Notes: generated by a model not told the origin, from the letters alone. DNA of 64,000 nucleotides from JBMOPD01 sp049323615 (GCA_049323615.1 JBMOPD010000094.1:1-64000); one strand, 5' to 3'; positions 9,156-17,242 are shown, counted from the first letter of the stretch. Translations and numbers: made by a program.

Positions 9156-10262
9156 ATGAGGATAAGAAAACGGGAAATATGGTTCGACGGGCGTGCCATA
9201 CCCCTGGAACGCCGGGATATATGGGGTCTGGTAAATAATTCGGCGGTTGAAAAAGTGTTGGTTACAGCGGAGCAGCGAAGGAACGGCCACTACCCCCACA
9301 AGACCCAGCTTATTACGGAAGCCCGGGATGAAGAGGAGTTGCCCGGGGTTAACACCGGGGAAATAGTGCTGTCGGACCGCCGGGATGTGCTGGAGGCGGC
9401 CAGGAAACAGGGATGCAGGACGTGTATTTCTTTATCGGTAAACAGCAGGGAAGCCCTGGAACAATCGTGGCAGGAAGCGGCAAGGTTTGACTATGCCGCC
9501 GTGGATTTTGACCTGCCCACCAATATTCCGCTGGAGTTGATCATTGCCCGGCTCCAGGACAGTAATACTGTCCTTTTACGCCAGGTGGCCACAATGGCAG
9601 ATATGGAAGTGGCCTTCGGAGTTCTGGAAAGGGGAAGCGACGGAGTGCTGTTTGCCGGAACAAACATGGCCGAAATTCTACAGTTAAGCAATTATCTGCT
9701 TAGAGATGATATTCAAAGCCTTGAACTGACCCCGCTGGTGGTGACCGAGGCCCGTCATATAGGCATGGGCTCAAGGGCCTGCATTGACACTACCGATCTG
9801 ATGACGCCGGAAGAGGGCATGATAGTCGGATCCACTTCGCGGGGCGGCATCTTTGTCTGCTCTGAAACCCACTTCCTTCCCTATATGAACCTGCGCCCCT
9901 TCAGAGTCAATGCCGGGGCCGTCCACTCATACATCTGGGCGCCCAACAACACCACCGAATACATTACCGACCTGGCTGCCGGGAGCAAGGTGTTATGCGT
10001 CAACATAAAAGGCGAGGCGAGGGAACTTACCGTGGGCCGTGTCAAGATAGAGGTGAGGCCGCTTTTGTTAATCAAAGGCGAGGCATCAGGCGGGGAATTG
10101 AATGTAATAGTCCAGGACGACTGGCACATCAGAATCATGGGTGCCGGCGGGCAGCCCCAAAATGCCTCCACCATCCGGCCAGGTGACAGGCTTCTGGCTT
10201 ATGTCTGCGAACCCGGTCGCCACGTCGGCATAAAGGTTGATGAATCCATTATTGAAAAATGA
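9156..10262 (+). CDS. 3-Dehydroquinate synthase II-like enzyme (GriH/MJ1249 family)
   Basis: The 368-residue protein belongs to the class II dehydroquinate synthase family (COG1465). The first part is an alpha/beta domain. The C-terminal half carries the family core: SRACIDTTDLMTPEEGM, GSTSRGGIFVCSETHF, RPFRVNAGAVHSY and then a beta-rich LCVNIKGEARELTVGRVKIE segment. In methanogens (MJ1249) it deaminates and cyclises the aldolase product to dehydroquinate. In Streptomyces griseus GriH makes 3-amino-4-hydroxybenzoate instead. Its stop overlaps a possible upstream ATG of the next gene, and the pair is always co-encoded in known pathways. Which product is formed here cannot be decided from sequence, but the flanking ligases favour the hydroxyaminobenzoate route. 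Confidence 0.85.
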   Translation: MRIRKREIWFDGRAIPLERRDIWGLVNNSAVEKVLVTAEQRRNGHYPHKTQLITEARDEEELPGVNTGEIVLSDRRDVLEAARKQGCRTCISLSVNSREALEQSWQEAARFDYAAVDFDLPTNIPLELIIARLQDSNTVLLRQVATMADMEVAFGVLERGSDGVLFAGTNMAEILQLSNYLLRDDIQSLELTPLVVTEARHIGMGSRACIDTTDLMTPEEGMIVGSTSRGGIFVCSETHFLPYMNLRPFRVNAGAVHSYIWAPNNTTEYITDLAAGSKVLCVNIKGEARELTVGRVKIEVRPLLLIKGEASGGELNVIVQDDWHIRIMGAGGQPQNASTIRPGDRLLAYVCEPGRHVGIKVDESIIEK

Positions 10263-10282
10263 CCCTGGAGGAGGAACCAACA

Positions 10283-11059
10283 GTGAAAGGGAAAGAAGTT
10301 CGCTTAAGGTACCTGTTTAAGCATTCCAAACGGCTGTTCATTGTTCCCATGGACCACGGGATAACCCTGGGGCCGGCTCCCGGCCTTATAGACATCCGGC
10401 GGACGGTAAAATCGGTTATTGAAGGAGGGGCCGACGCTGTTGTAGTGCACAAGGGCCTGGCCAAGCAGATAATTGATTTTGTTCACCCGGGGGGATGCGA
10501 ACTTATCGTCCACCTCTCGGCTTCAACCGCCTTATCGCCCGAACCTAACAGAAAGGAAATGATATCTTCGGTTAAGCACGCCATCCGGCTGGGGGCAACC
10601 GCAGTGTCTGCCCATGTAAACCTGGCCGGAGCTTATGAATCACAGATGTTAAAGGATTTAGGCAAGCTTGCGGAAGAGTGTGACCTTTGGGGAATGCCGC
10701 TGTTGGCCATGATGTACGTAAGGGACGGCACCAAACAAAGCGAGTACGACCCGGCAAAAATTAAACACGCGGCCAGGGTGGCCGGGGAATTGGGCGCGGA
10801 CATCGTCAAGGTGAATTATACAGGATCGCCGGAAACTTTCGCCGAAGTGACAAGCGCGGTGAATATCCCCGTGGTGATTGCCGGCGGCCCCAAAATGGAT
10901 TCCACCGACGATCTTCTGGCCATGATAACCGACGCGGTGAAGGCGGGGGCCAGCGGCGTAGCCATAGGCAGGAATTTGTTCCAGGACCGCAACCCGGATC
11001 TTCTGGCCGCCTCCATCCGGCACATACTGGATACCCCGTCAAAAATTATTGCTAAATAA
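10283..11059 (+). CDS. 2-Amino-3,7-dideoxy-D-threo-hept-6-ulosonate synthase-like aldolase (GriI/MJ0400 family)
   Basis: The chosen start is GTG at 10283 because GGAGGAGG sits eight bases upstream; an ATG at 10259 overlapping the previous stop has no site. The 258-residue protein is a DeoC/LsrF-type class I aldolase. It shows the PMDHG loop with the catalytic Asp, MMYVRDG with the conserved Tyr, and DIVKVNYTG with the Schiff-base Lys. IAGGPK and GASGVAIGRNLFQ follow as the phosphate-binding end of the barrel. The archaeal enzyme condenses aspartate semialdehyde with a ketose-phosphate fragment, and GriI does so with dihydroxyacetone phosphate. It follows the DHQS-II-like gene in the same transcript. 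Confidence 0.87.
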   Translation: MKGKEVRLRYLFKHSKRLFIVPMDHGITLGPAPGLIDIRRTVKSVIEGGADAVVVHKGLAKQIIDFVHPGGCELIVHLSASTALSPEPNRKEMISSVKHAIRLGATAVSAHVNLAGAYESQMLKDLGKLAEECDLWGMPLLAMMYVRDGTKQSEYDPAKIKHAARVAGELGADIVKVNYTGSPETFAEVTSAVNIPVVIAGGPKMDSTDDLLAMITDAVKAGASGVAIGRNLFQDRNPDLLAASIRHILDTPSKIIAK

Positions 11060-11102
11060 TGCTTATAATGCTAAATATGCGTTGCGGTGGTAACATATAC
11101 CA

Positions 11103-11116
11103 TTATGCCGGCATAA
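11103..11116. promoter_or_regulatory. 14-bp perfect palindrome upstream of small-protein gene
   Basis: TTATGCCGGCATAA is a perfect palindrome lying 37 bases before the start codon of the 54-residue protein and 44 bases after the aldolase gene. Its position suits an operator or a short hairpin. No repressor for it can be named. Confidence 0.35.
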
Positions 11117-11152
11117 GATACTTGTAAAATAATAGAAAGGAGTGCATTTTTT

Positions 11153-11317
11153 ATGCCTAAAACCGTGGAAAAAAAGGATTACAAGGCTGCCGTGGGGGTT
11201 TTGACGGGAAAGATTGAAAGCGCGCTGAAAGGAGAAAACCCGTCGGAGGAAATTAAAAAGGCCGTATGGGATATGTTGCAGGAAATGGGCGTTGCCGCCC
11301 CCAAATCTGACAAATAA
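11153..11317 (+). CDS. Small 54-residue charged protein at the end of the biosynthetic cluster
   Basis: An ATG behind AGAAAGGAG opens a 54-residue frame, MPKTVEKKDYKAAVG to APKSDK, ending in TAA. It is Lys/Glu/Ala rich and predicted helical, with no cysteine pairs and no membrane segment. It matches no family I recognise. It lies 93 bases after the aldolase gene and 16 bases before the four-CxxC protein, so those two small genes share a transcript. The strong ribosome site and clean codon use support it as a real gene. Confidence 0.65.
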   Translation: MPKTVEKKDYKAAVGVLTGKIESALKGENPSEEIKKAVWDMLQEMGVAAPKSDK

Positions 11318-11333
11318 TACAGTGAGAAAAAAG

Positions 11334-11498
11334 ATGATTTGCGAAGAGTGCGGCGCCGAATTAGAAACGGATAACCATATTTTTTACGAGATCTGTAGAA
11401 AATGCGGAAAAAAATTGTGCTTTAATTGTGTCAAGATTAATCCCAACCTGCAATATAGCTGTATAGCGTGCATGGTGAACAATTCCCGGTCCAGTTGA
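11334..11498 (+). CDS. Small protein with four CxxC pairs (zinc-finger type)
   Basis: From the ATG at 11334 the protein has 54 residues and four CxxC pairs: CEEC at 3-6, CRKC at 21-24, CFNC at 29-32 and CIAC at 43-46. Eight cysteines so spaced would bind two zinc ions in a cross-brace or double-ribbon fold, as in B-box or RING-like domains. An in-frame GTG twelve bases upstream is an alternative start, and neither has a strong ribosome site. It follows the 54-residue helical gene directly. The role is probably protein or nucleic-acid binding; no family name is justified. Confidence 0.65.
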   Translation: MICEECGAELETDNHIFYEICRKCGKKLCFNCVKINPNLQYSCIACMVNNSRSS

Positions 11499-11545
11499 GG
11501 CTTGTTCACAAAACTCCGGAAACCGACGGCAATTAATTGGTGCAA

Positions 11546-11585
11546 CAAGGAGAGGCGTCTCTGAAGGGCGGCCTCTCCTTGTTTT
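11546..11585 (+). terminator. Rho-independent terminator after the small-protein genes
   Basis: CAAGGAGAGGC at 11546-11556 pairs with GCCTCTCCTTG at 11571-11581, an 11-bp perfect stem with a 14-base loop, followed by TTTT. It closes the rightward transcript that contains the cluster and the two small genes. Confidence 0.8.
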
Positions 11586-11655
11586 ACGGGTTATTATCAT
11601 CTGGTTTGCATAACCGGTCCTGCGGCAGGCCATGCTACTTTTGGAGGTGCTTTAT

Positions 11656-11829
11656 ATGACCGGAAAAAAACCAGGGGGCGACAAGGATTCAATCCCCCTC
11701 AGCTCCTATTCGCCGGGTCCGGTCAGGGTGAAAAAGCCGGAAATCCAGACGGCCCCCCCGGAAAACCTGAGCCCGCACCTCTTTCCCAGCAAGGAAACAT
11801 TTCCGGATGCCGACAAAAAGAGATTATGA
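11656..11829 (+). CDS. Small 57-residue proline-rich hypothetical protein
   Basis: The ATG at 11656 follows TTTTGGAGGTG, a good ribosome site, and the frame encodes 57 residues. The protein is Pro, Lys and Ser rich (SSYSPGPVRVKKPE, LSPHLFPSKETFPD), probably disordered and basic, with no cysteine or membrane segment. Its last six bases overlap the end of the convergent FAD-oxidase gene. I do not recognise it. The ribosome site is the main support. Confidence 0.5.
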   Translation: MTGKKPGGDKDSIPLSSYSPGPVRVKKPEIQTAPPENLSPHLFPSKETFPDADKKRL

Positions 11830-12966
11830 GTGGGCTGTCCGGCCGGCAACCAGGTCTCCCACCATCCCGGCCAAACTGAGACAGGAAGTCAGGCCCGGCG
11901 ACTCGATGCCGGCCAGATTGATCACCCCTTCCAGGCCGCGGTCCGCCTCATGGCGCACAATGAAATCACGGAAGGGCACTCCCGGAGCCTGCAGTTTCGG
12001 ACGGATGCCCGCCATGTCGGGCTGCAAATCGGAATACTCCAGGAACGGCAGATAGGTGTTGGCGGCATTATAAAACTCCGGGGCATGTTCCGAATCCACA
12101 TCGTAATTCATGCTGTCAACGTAAAAGGCGTTGGGGCCGAGCCTCAACCGGCCGTCAAGGGTCTTGGTGGCGTGGATGCCAAGGCCCTTCAACTCCTTCA
12201 GCGGGGGAGGATAAATGAGACGGGATACCAGATTGGCCTTGGCGTTGGACACTGCGAAATATTCTCCCTTACAGGGGAAAATGCGGTAGCCGTGCCGGTC
12301 CGCGTCAATCCCCAGCCAGGATACAACCCGGTCGGCGTTCAGTCCGGCGCAGTTAACCAGCCAGCGGCATAAAACCGATTCCGTCCGGCCGCCGGGGTCC
12401 CGGTATAAGACGCGGTGCCGGTGCCTCCCGGGTTCGATGCCGACCACTGTATGGTGGTAGGCCATCATGGCGCCCTGTTTCAGGGCCAGCCACTCAAGGC
12501 GGGCCATCAGCCCATGGGAATCAATAATTCCCGTTGAAGGCGACAAAACCGCCGCCGCTGCCCGCACATGGGGTTCCAAACGGGCTATCTGGTCCCGGTC
12601 AAGAATCTCCAGGTCCGGAACGCCGTTTTCCCTGCCCTGGGCCAGGATGGATTTCAGGGCAGGTATTTCCCCGTCATTTCGGGCCACAATCAATTTACCC
12701 AGGCGCCGGTGGGGAATATCCCACTCCCGGCAAAACCGGTAAAGCTTCTGGTTTCCCTCAACGCACAATTTGGCCTTGATGCTTCCGGCGGGGTAATAAA
12801 TTCCCGCATGAATGACTTCACTGCTGCGGCTGGAAGTTTCCTGGCCGAACTTGCCGTGCCTTTCCACCAAAATAACCGACCGGTCACCAAACCTGCCGGA
12901 CAATTCCGCGGCCACCGCCAGTCCCACCACGCCGGCGCCTATAATAAGAATATCCACCTGGTCCAT
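11824..12966 (-). CDS. FAD-dependent oxidoreductase, L-2-hydroxyglutarate oxidase (LhgO)-like
   Basis: The 380-residue flavoprotein opens with a dinucleotide-binding GAGVVGLAVAAELSGR fold (about 10-25). It continues with SSRSSEVIHAGIYYPAGSIKA (about 47-68), the signature of the COG0579 group, and a C-terminal NLAGIESPGLTSCLSLAGMV FAD-closing motif. Relatives oxidise 2-hydroxyacids such as L-2-hydroxyglutarate, or glycerol-3-phosphate, passing electrons to the quinone pool or another carrier. No partner gene flanks it: the next gene in the same direction encodes a thymidylate-synthase-fold protein 160 bases upstream. The substrate is unproven. Confidence 0.85.
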   Translation of the reverse strand: MDQVDILIIGAGVVGLAVAAELSGRFGDRSVILVERHGKFGQETSSRSSEVIHAGIYYPAGSIKAKLCVEGNQKLYRFCREWDIPHRRLGKLIVARNDGEIPALKSILAQGRENGVPDLEILDRDQIARLEPHVRAAAAVLSPSTGIIDSHGLMARLEWLALKQGAMMAYHHTVVGIEPGRHRHRVLYRDPGGRTESVLCRWLVNCAGLNADRVVSWLGIDADRHGYRIFPCKGEYFAVSNAKANLVSRLIYPPPLKELKGLGIHATKTLDGRLRLGPNAFYVDSMNYDVDSEHAPEFYNAANTYLPFLEYSDLQPDMAGIRPKLQAPGVPFRDFIVRHEADRGLEGVINLAGIESPGLTSCLSLAGMVGDLVAGRTAHS

Positions 12967-13082
12967 CTATTCCTTACTGCCTCTCACGCCTTATTATTCA
13001 GCTTTAATTTTTTGCCCAACAATTCCGCCCCGAAGGGGCTGCCGTAGGCGGGATAAAAGGTTTTGCCAGGCCTCACGGCGGC

Positions 13083-13108
13083 GGGCGGCGGTTTTATTAC
13101 CGCCGCCC
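13083..13108 (-). terminator. GC-rich hairpin after the thymidylate-synthase-like gene
   Basis: GGGCGGCGGT at 13083-13092 and ACCGCCGCCC at 13099-13108 form a perfect 10-bp stem with a six-base loop, 18 bases beyond the stop of the leftward gene. No T-run follows on either strand, so it may be a weak terminator or a 3'-end-stabilising stem. Confidence 0.45.
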
Positions 13109-13126
13109 AAATTCCGCTGAAATGAG

Positions 13127-13852
13127 TTATCCGCTGTATACCCTGGCTCTGGAGAGCTCAAACATGTGCTCCCGCACATTGAGGCTCTTGGACATCACAA
13201 TCATCTCCCCGTCTTCCAGGGGCAGGCCGTCCCTGGGGTTGGGGCCTATCTGCTCCACCAGCCACTCCTTGAACAGCTGAAGCCCCCCCAGGTTTTCGGG
13301 GAAACCTCCCCAAAGGTCCCACACTCTGAAGTAGACGATGAAGTGGAGCCTGTACACATTGGCGACCCTGTCTCTCCGTATCTTTGTGTCAATCAGCCTC
13401 AGGCACGGCTGGGATTTCCCGTCCACCAGGTCCTCGGGCCGGGCAATCTCTATACATGACTTGACATGACCGAAACCATGCTCCTTGAAACTGTTGATAA
13501 GATGCTCCACCTGGATGCAGATGCGTTCCCCGTATGTGTATTTTTGATTTTCTTCTTTTCCGGGGCCGAGAATATAAGTCTGAAAGTACTCTTCAATCCT
13601 GTCGATGGTGGTGGGGGGCGCTATACTGAGCCCGGGCGGTATTTCGTCGCATAAAGGCCTCAGGCCCGGGTGCCTTATCCGGCAGCAGACAAAGTCAAAC
13701 TCCCGTCTCAGCTGCCCGGGGTAACTTCCCCATTCCACCGGGTACTCATAGGCGTCAATTTCCCATAATTTTTTTTGCAGCTGGAACCAGGCATCAGGCA
13801 GGTTATGGGCGTCAATAAAAACCGGACTGAGGTATTCGATAGTTTCGGACAC
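13127..13852 (-). CDS. Thymidylate synthase-fold protein (archaeal-like), arginine pair absent
   Basis: I start it at GTG 13852, which sits eight bases after GCGGAGG; earlier ATGs lack a site. The 241-residue product aligns with the archaeal type of ThyA: YTYGERI near 105, a PCL motif with the candidate nucleophile C150, YFRVWDLWGGFPENL near 175 with the conserved R and D, and MSKSLNVREHMFEL near 224, like the usual S-x-S-x-HIY end. In canonical enzymes a (S)RRA segment binds the dUMP phosphate; here the equivalent reads GHVKSCIEI, with no arginine pair. It may be a genuine ThyA variant or a relative with another nucleotide substrate. It is transcribed toward the FAD oxidase gene. Confidence 0.7.
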   Translation of the reverse strand: MSETIEYLSPVFIDAHNLPDAWFQLQKKLWEIDAYEYPVEWGSYPGQLRREFDFVCCRIRHPGLRPLCDEIPPGLSIAPPTTIDRIEEYFQTYILGPGKEENQKYTYGERICIQVEHLINSFKEHGFGHVKSCIEIARPEDLVDGKSQPCLRLIDTKIRRDRVANVYRLHFIVYFRVWDLWGGFPENLGGLQLFKEWLVEQIGPNPRDGLPLEDGEMIVMSKSLNVREHMFELSRARVYSG

Positions 13853-14048
13853 TTGGCATACCTCCGCGTTTGATGTTCTCCTGAGGTTTTTTCGATATGT
13901 GACCCCTTTTCCCCTCTTTTTATAAAACCAAAAAATAATTTCATCAGGACTGCACAGTGGTCCGGTACAGTTGTAGACAAAAAAACCTGACAAAATAATT
14001 TTTGTAGAAAATATTAACCACAGAAATGGAGGATTTTAAAAAATTCTG

Positions 14049-14096
14049 TATAATTAATAAGAAAATGTTCAGTTGCCGGTAACTGAAATTTTTTTT
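14049..14096 (+). promoter_or_regulatory. TATAAT box followed by terminator-like hairpin (attenuator) before the c-di-GMP enzyme
   Basis: A perfect TATAAT lies at 14049-14054. Fourteen bases on, TTCAGTT (14068-14074) pairs perfectly with AACTGAA (14081-14087), followed by A and eight Ts. This is an intrinsic-terminator shape placed between promoter and gene, 25 bases before the GTG start of the PAS-GGDEF-HD-GYP protein. It would stop or attenuate most transcripts. No matching -35 was found at the normal spacing. Confidence 0.5.
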
Positions 14097-14120
14097 CCGG
14101 AAAAAAGGTCGTGATGGCCA

Positions 14121-16358
14121 GTGGCACACCGTGAAATGGCCGAAGACATCCTTTCCAACATCAATGAACTGGTTTATGTAAGGGATTTGCAGAAGAATAT
14201 CCTGTACATGAATAAAAGGGCGGAACAAATTACAGGGTGGCAGGCCGGGGAAGTTGTCCGGACAAAAAAATGCCATGAGGTATTTGGCGACACCAGGGGC
14301 AGATGCAAAGACAACTGCCCTGTAGATTTTTTCTTTGAAAAAAAAGGCCTTACCGCAACTAACTTTGAAAGACCGATAAAAACGCGGGAAGGGCAAACGT
14401 TGTTTTTTAAAATTTCCATTTCCCCTTTTATTGTTGAAGGCGAATTAACGGGCGGCATAGTGGTGATGCAGGACATCACCCGCCTGAAAGAATACGAAAA
14501 TATACACGAAAAAACCATCGAAAAGCTGAAAGCGGAAATTGCCAAAAGGGAGTTGCTGGAGAAATCCCTTCTGGAGTACGGGGAAAAATACCGGGCCACC
14601 TTTGAACACACGGGCACGGCCATGATGGTGATTGAGGAAAACGGAATAATTTCCATGGCCAACCAGGAGGTTGAGAAAGTAACGGGATACTCACCGGAAG
14701 AAATTACCGGCAAGATGACGTGGGATCAGTTTGTGCACCCGGAAGACCTGGAGAGGGTGAAAAAATATCTCTTACGGCGCCGCCGGCCCGACAGCGGCGG
14801 GCCGGCGCGGTATGAGTTCAGGATTTTGGACAGGTTCGGCCAAACCAGGGAGATAATATACAGTATTAACCTGATCCCGGGCACCAACCAGAGCGTGTGG
14901 TCCCTTATCGATATCACCGGCCGCAAGCAAATGGAGAGGGCGCTGCTTGAATCGGAAGAGAAGTACCGTTTGCTCCTGGAAACCATCGAGGACGGATTTT
15001 ACGAGGTGGATCCGGCCGGCAACCTTTTATACTATAACGACGCCATGGCGCGGATATACGGCGCATCAGACATGGAAACACTGGTCGGTTTGAATTACCG
15101 CAGCTATACGGACAAGGAAAATGCCGACATTGTTTTTAAGGCATTCAACAAGGTATACAACTCCGGAACGGCGGAAAAGGGACTGGTCTGGGAGATAATC
15201 AGGAGGGACGGAAAAAGAAGGACCCTGGAAGTTTCCATCTCCCTGGTCAGGGATGGCAGCGGAAAACCCACCGGATTCAGGGGCATCGTAAGGGATATCA
15301 CGGAGCGCCGGCAGGCCGAGGAAAGGCTCAAATTTCTGAGCATGCACGACATGGTAACCGGGCTTTACAACCGCACCTACTTCGAGGAGGAGATTACCCG
15401 CCTCAACAACAGCAGGTTTTCCCCAATAACAATCATATGCTGCGATGTGGACGGGCTGAAGCTGGTAAACGACACCTTCGGCCACAAAAAAGGGGATGAG
15501 CTGCTTAAGGCGGTGGCCGAGATTTTAAGAGAGCCGCTCCGTGGCTCTGATGTGGTGGCCCGGACAGGTGGAGATGAATTTGCCGTTATCCTGCCCAAAA
15601 CCGACGAAACAGCGGCCCGGAATATCTGCGAAAGAATCAACAAGGCCATTGAGAAGTATAACCGGAAGCGTACCGATCTGCCCGTCAGCCTTTCCATCGG
15701 TATGGCCACCGGCGCCATATCAAAAGAATTAAGCTGCAGCGAACTGTACCGGCTGGCCGACAACGACATGTACCGGCAAAAGCTGCAAAGCAAGATCAGC
15801 TCCCGGGGCGCCATTGTCAGCTCTCTTACCAAGGCCCTTGAAGACAGGGATTTTCTGGCCGAGGGCCACGCCCGGAGGATATTTGATTACGCTAAAAAAT
15901 TGGGGGAAGCGGTGGGGCTTTCCGAGCGGGAACTGACCGATCTCAAACTCCTGGCGCAATTTCACGATATCGGCAAGGTGGGGGTTTCCGACAGCATTCT
16001 TTTTAAGAGCGGACCTCTGACTAAAAAAGAATGGGAAGAAATGAAAAAACACAGTGAAATCGGTTTCAGGATAGCCAGGTCCACCCCGGAGCTGATATCA
16101 ATCGCCGATTGGATCCTCTACCACCACGAATGGTGGAACGGCAAAGGATATCCGCTGGGGCTGAAGGGCCAGGAAATCCCGCTGTTGTGCCGGGTATTTG
16201 CCATAGCCGACGCGTACGACGCCATGACCAGCGCCAGGCCGTACAGAAAGCCGATGAGTTCCGGCGAGGCCCTGAAGGAACTGGAAAGAAGGTCCGGAAC
16301 CCAGTTTGACCCCGGCCTGGTAGAGCAATTTTTCATCCTAACGCGAGGCGCCGAATAA
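14121..16358 (+). CDS. Three-PAS sensor with GGDEF and HD-GYP output domains
   Basis: The 745-residue soluble protein starts at GTG. It carries three PAS domains (about 5-120, 150-275 and 280-400), each ending in a typical D-I-T-x-R/K linker, then a GGDEF domain and an HD-GYP domain. The diguanylate cyclase motif is an intact GGDEF (TGGDEFAVI). The HD-GYP part has FHDIGKVGV, HHEWWNGKGYP and DAYDAMTSARPYRKP, all metal-ligand motifs present. It could therefore both make and degrade cyclic di-GMP in response to a PAS-sensed signal. No membrane segment is seen. A terminator-like hairpin in its leader may control expression. It converges on and overlaps the EamA gene by 21 bases. Confidence 0.92.
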   Translation: MAHREMAEDILSNINELVYVRDLQKNILYMNKRAEQITGWQAGEVVRTKKCHEVFGDTRGRCKDNCPVDFFFEKKGLTATNFERPIKTREGQTLFFKISISPFIVEGELTGGIVVMQDITRLKEYENIHEKTIEKLKAEIAKRELLEKSLLEYGEKYRATFEHTGTAMMVIEENGIISMANQEVEKVTGYSPEEITGKMTWDQFVHPEDLERVKKYLLRRRRPDSGGPARYEFRILDRFGQTREIIYSINLIPGTNQSVWSLIDITGRKQMERALLESEEKYRLLLETIEDGFYEVDPAGNLLYYNDAMARIYGASDMETLVGLNYRSYTDKENADIVFKAFNKVYNSGTAEKGLVWEIIRRDGKRRTLEVSISLVRDGSGKPTGFRGIVRDITERRQAEERLKFLSMHDMVTGLYNRTYFEEEITRLNNSRFSPITIICCDVDGLKLVNDTFGHKKGDELLKAVAEILREPLRGSDVVARTGGDEFAVILPKTDETAARNICERINKAIEKYNRKRTDLPVSLSIGMATGAISKELSCSELYRLADNDMYRQKLQSKISSRGAIVSSLTKALEDRDFLAEGHARRIFDYAKKLGEAVGLSERELTDLKLLAQFHDIGKVGVSDSILFKSGPLTKKEWEEMKKHSEIGFRIARSTPELISIADWILYHHEWWNGKGYPLGLKGQEIPLLCRVFAIADAYDAMTSARPYRKPMSSGEALKELERRSGTQFDPGLVEQFFILTRGAE

Positions 16359-17225
16359 ATTTTTGGATTGTACCTGCAAAATTATAATACCGGCCAGTAT
16401 CATCAGTCCGCCGGCCAACTGCAGGGGAGTCAACACATCCCCCAGCAAAAGGGCGGAAAAACCAACGGTAACCACAACTTCAAAGGTGCTTATAATGGAG
16501 GCCTTACCGGCCTCCAGCCGTTTCAGGCCGGCAAACAGAAGGGATATGCCCATAAAGGTGGACACCACCGCCATGGCCGCCAGCCAAATCCAGGAGGCAG
16601 CCGGGAAACCAAAGCTTATCCCCCCCGCGGCCAGGCCGTAAAGGGTGAAACCGGCGGCGGCAAAGGTCAGCACAAAGGCCGTGGTTACCGCCGGGGGGTG
16701 CCTGGTGACTACTTTTTTACCGTACAGCAAGTAGGCGGTATAGGAGAGGGCGGCTCCCAGAACCAGAATTATTCCCCCGGGATCAAACCTGCCGCTTATA
16801 TTTCCCAGCACCAGAACGAGGCCCGCGGTGGACAGCCCGAGGGCTGAAACCTTTTGGATATTAAGGGGGTAACGGTAAACCACCACCTCGAAAAGCGACA
16901 CCATCACCGGGTGGATAAACAGCACCAGCGAGGCCAGGGAAGCCGGTATCATCTGCAGCGAGGCGAAGAAAAAGGTGGACGCTCCCCCGTATCCCAGCAG
17001 GCTGAGCGAGAACAGGGAAGCGGCTTCTTTACGGGATATGGAGACAGGCTGCCTGCTTACCAAAACCACCAGCCACATAAATAAAGAAGCCAGGACAAAC
17101 CTGACGGAAAGGGTTGTAATCAGATTGATGTGCCCGGCGTAGGCCAGTTTTACGAAAACAGCCATAAAGCCGTAGCATACCGCCGAAAGAAGCACCAGGG
17201 CCGCCCCTATGTGTTCCTGCTTCAT
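16338..17225 (-). CDS. EamA-family (DMT) membrane transporter
   Basis: The 295-residue protein has ten hydrophobic helices arranged as two EamA halves, beginning with ALVLLSAVCYGFMAVFVKL and ending with LQLAGGLMILAGIIILQV. Family members are exporters or facilitators of amino acids, nucleotides and other metabolites in the inner membrane. It lies just downstream of the leftward amino acid ABC importer genes (17 bases after the ATPase stop), so it may share their transcript. The substrate is unknown. Confidence 0.88.
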   Translation of the reverse strand: MKQEHIGAALVLLSAVCYGFMAVFVKLAYAGHINLITTLSVRFVLASLFMWLVVLVSRQPVSISRKEAASLFSLSLLGYGGASTFFFASLQMIPASLASLVLFIHPVMVSLFEVVVYRYPLNIQKVSALGLSTAGLVLVLGNISGRFDPGGIILVLGAALSYTAYLLYGKKVVTRHPPAVTTAFVLTFAAAGFTLYGLAAGGISFGFPAASWIWLAAMAVVSTFMGISLLFAGLKRLEAGKASIISTFEVVVTVGFSALLLGDVLTPLQLAGGLMILAGIIILQVQSKNLFGASR

Positions 17226-17242
17226 ACGTCACCATGTCTTTT

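Noticed and set aside
10259..11059. ATG 10259 as start of the aldolase
   Set aside because: It has no ribosome site, whereas GTG 10283 has GGAGGAGG at eight bases.
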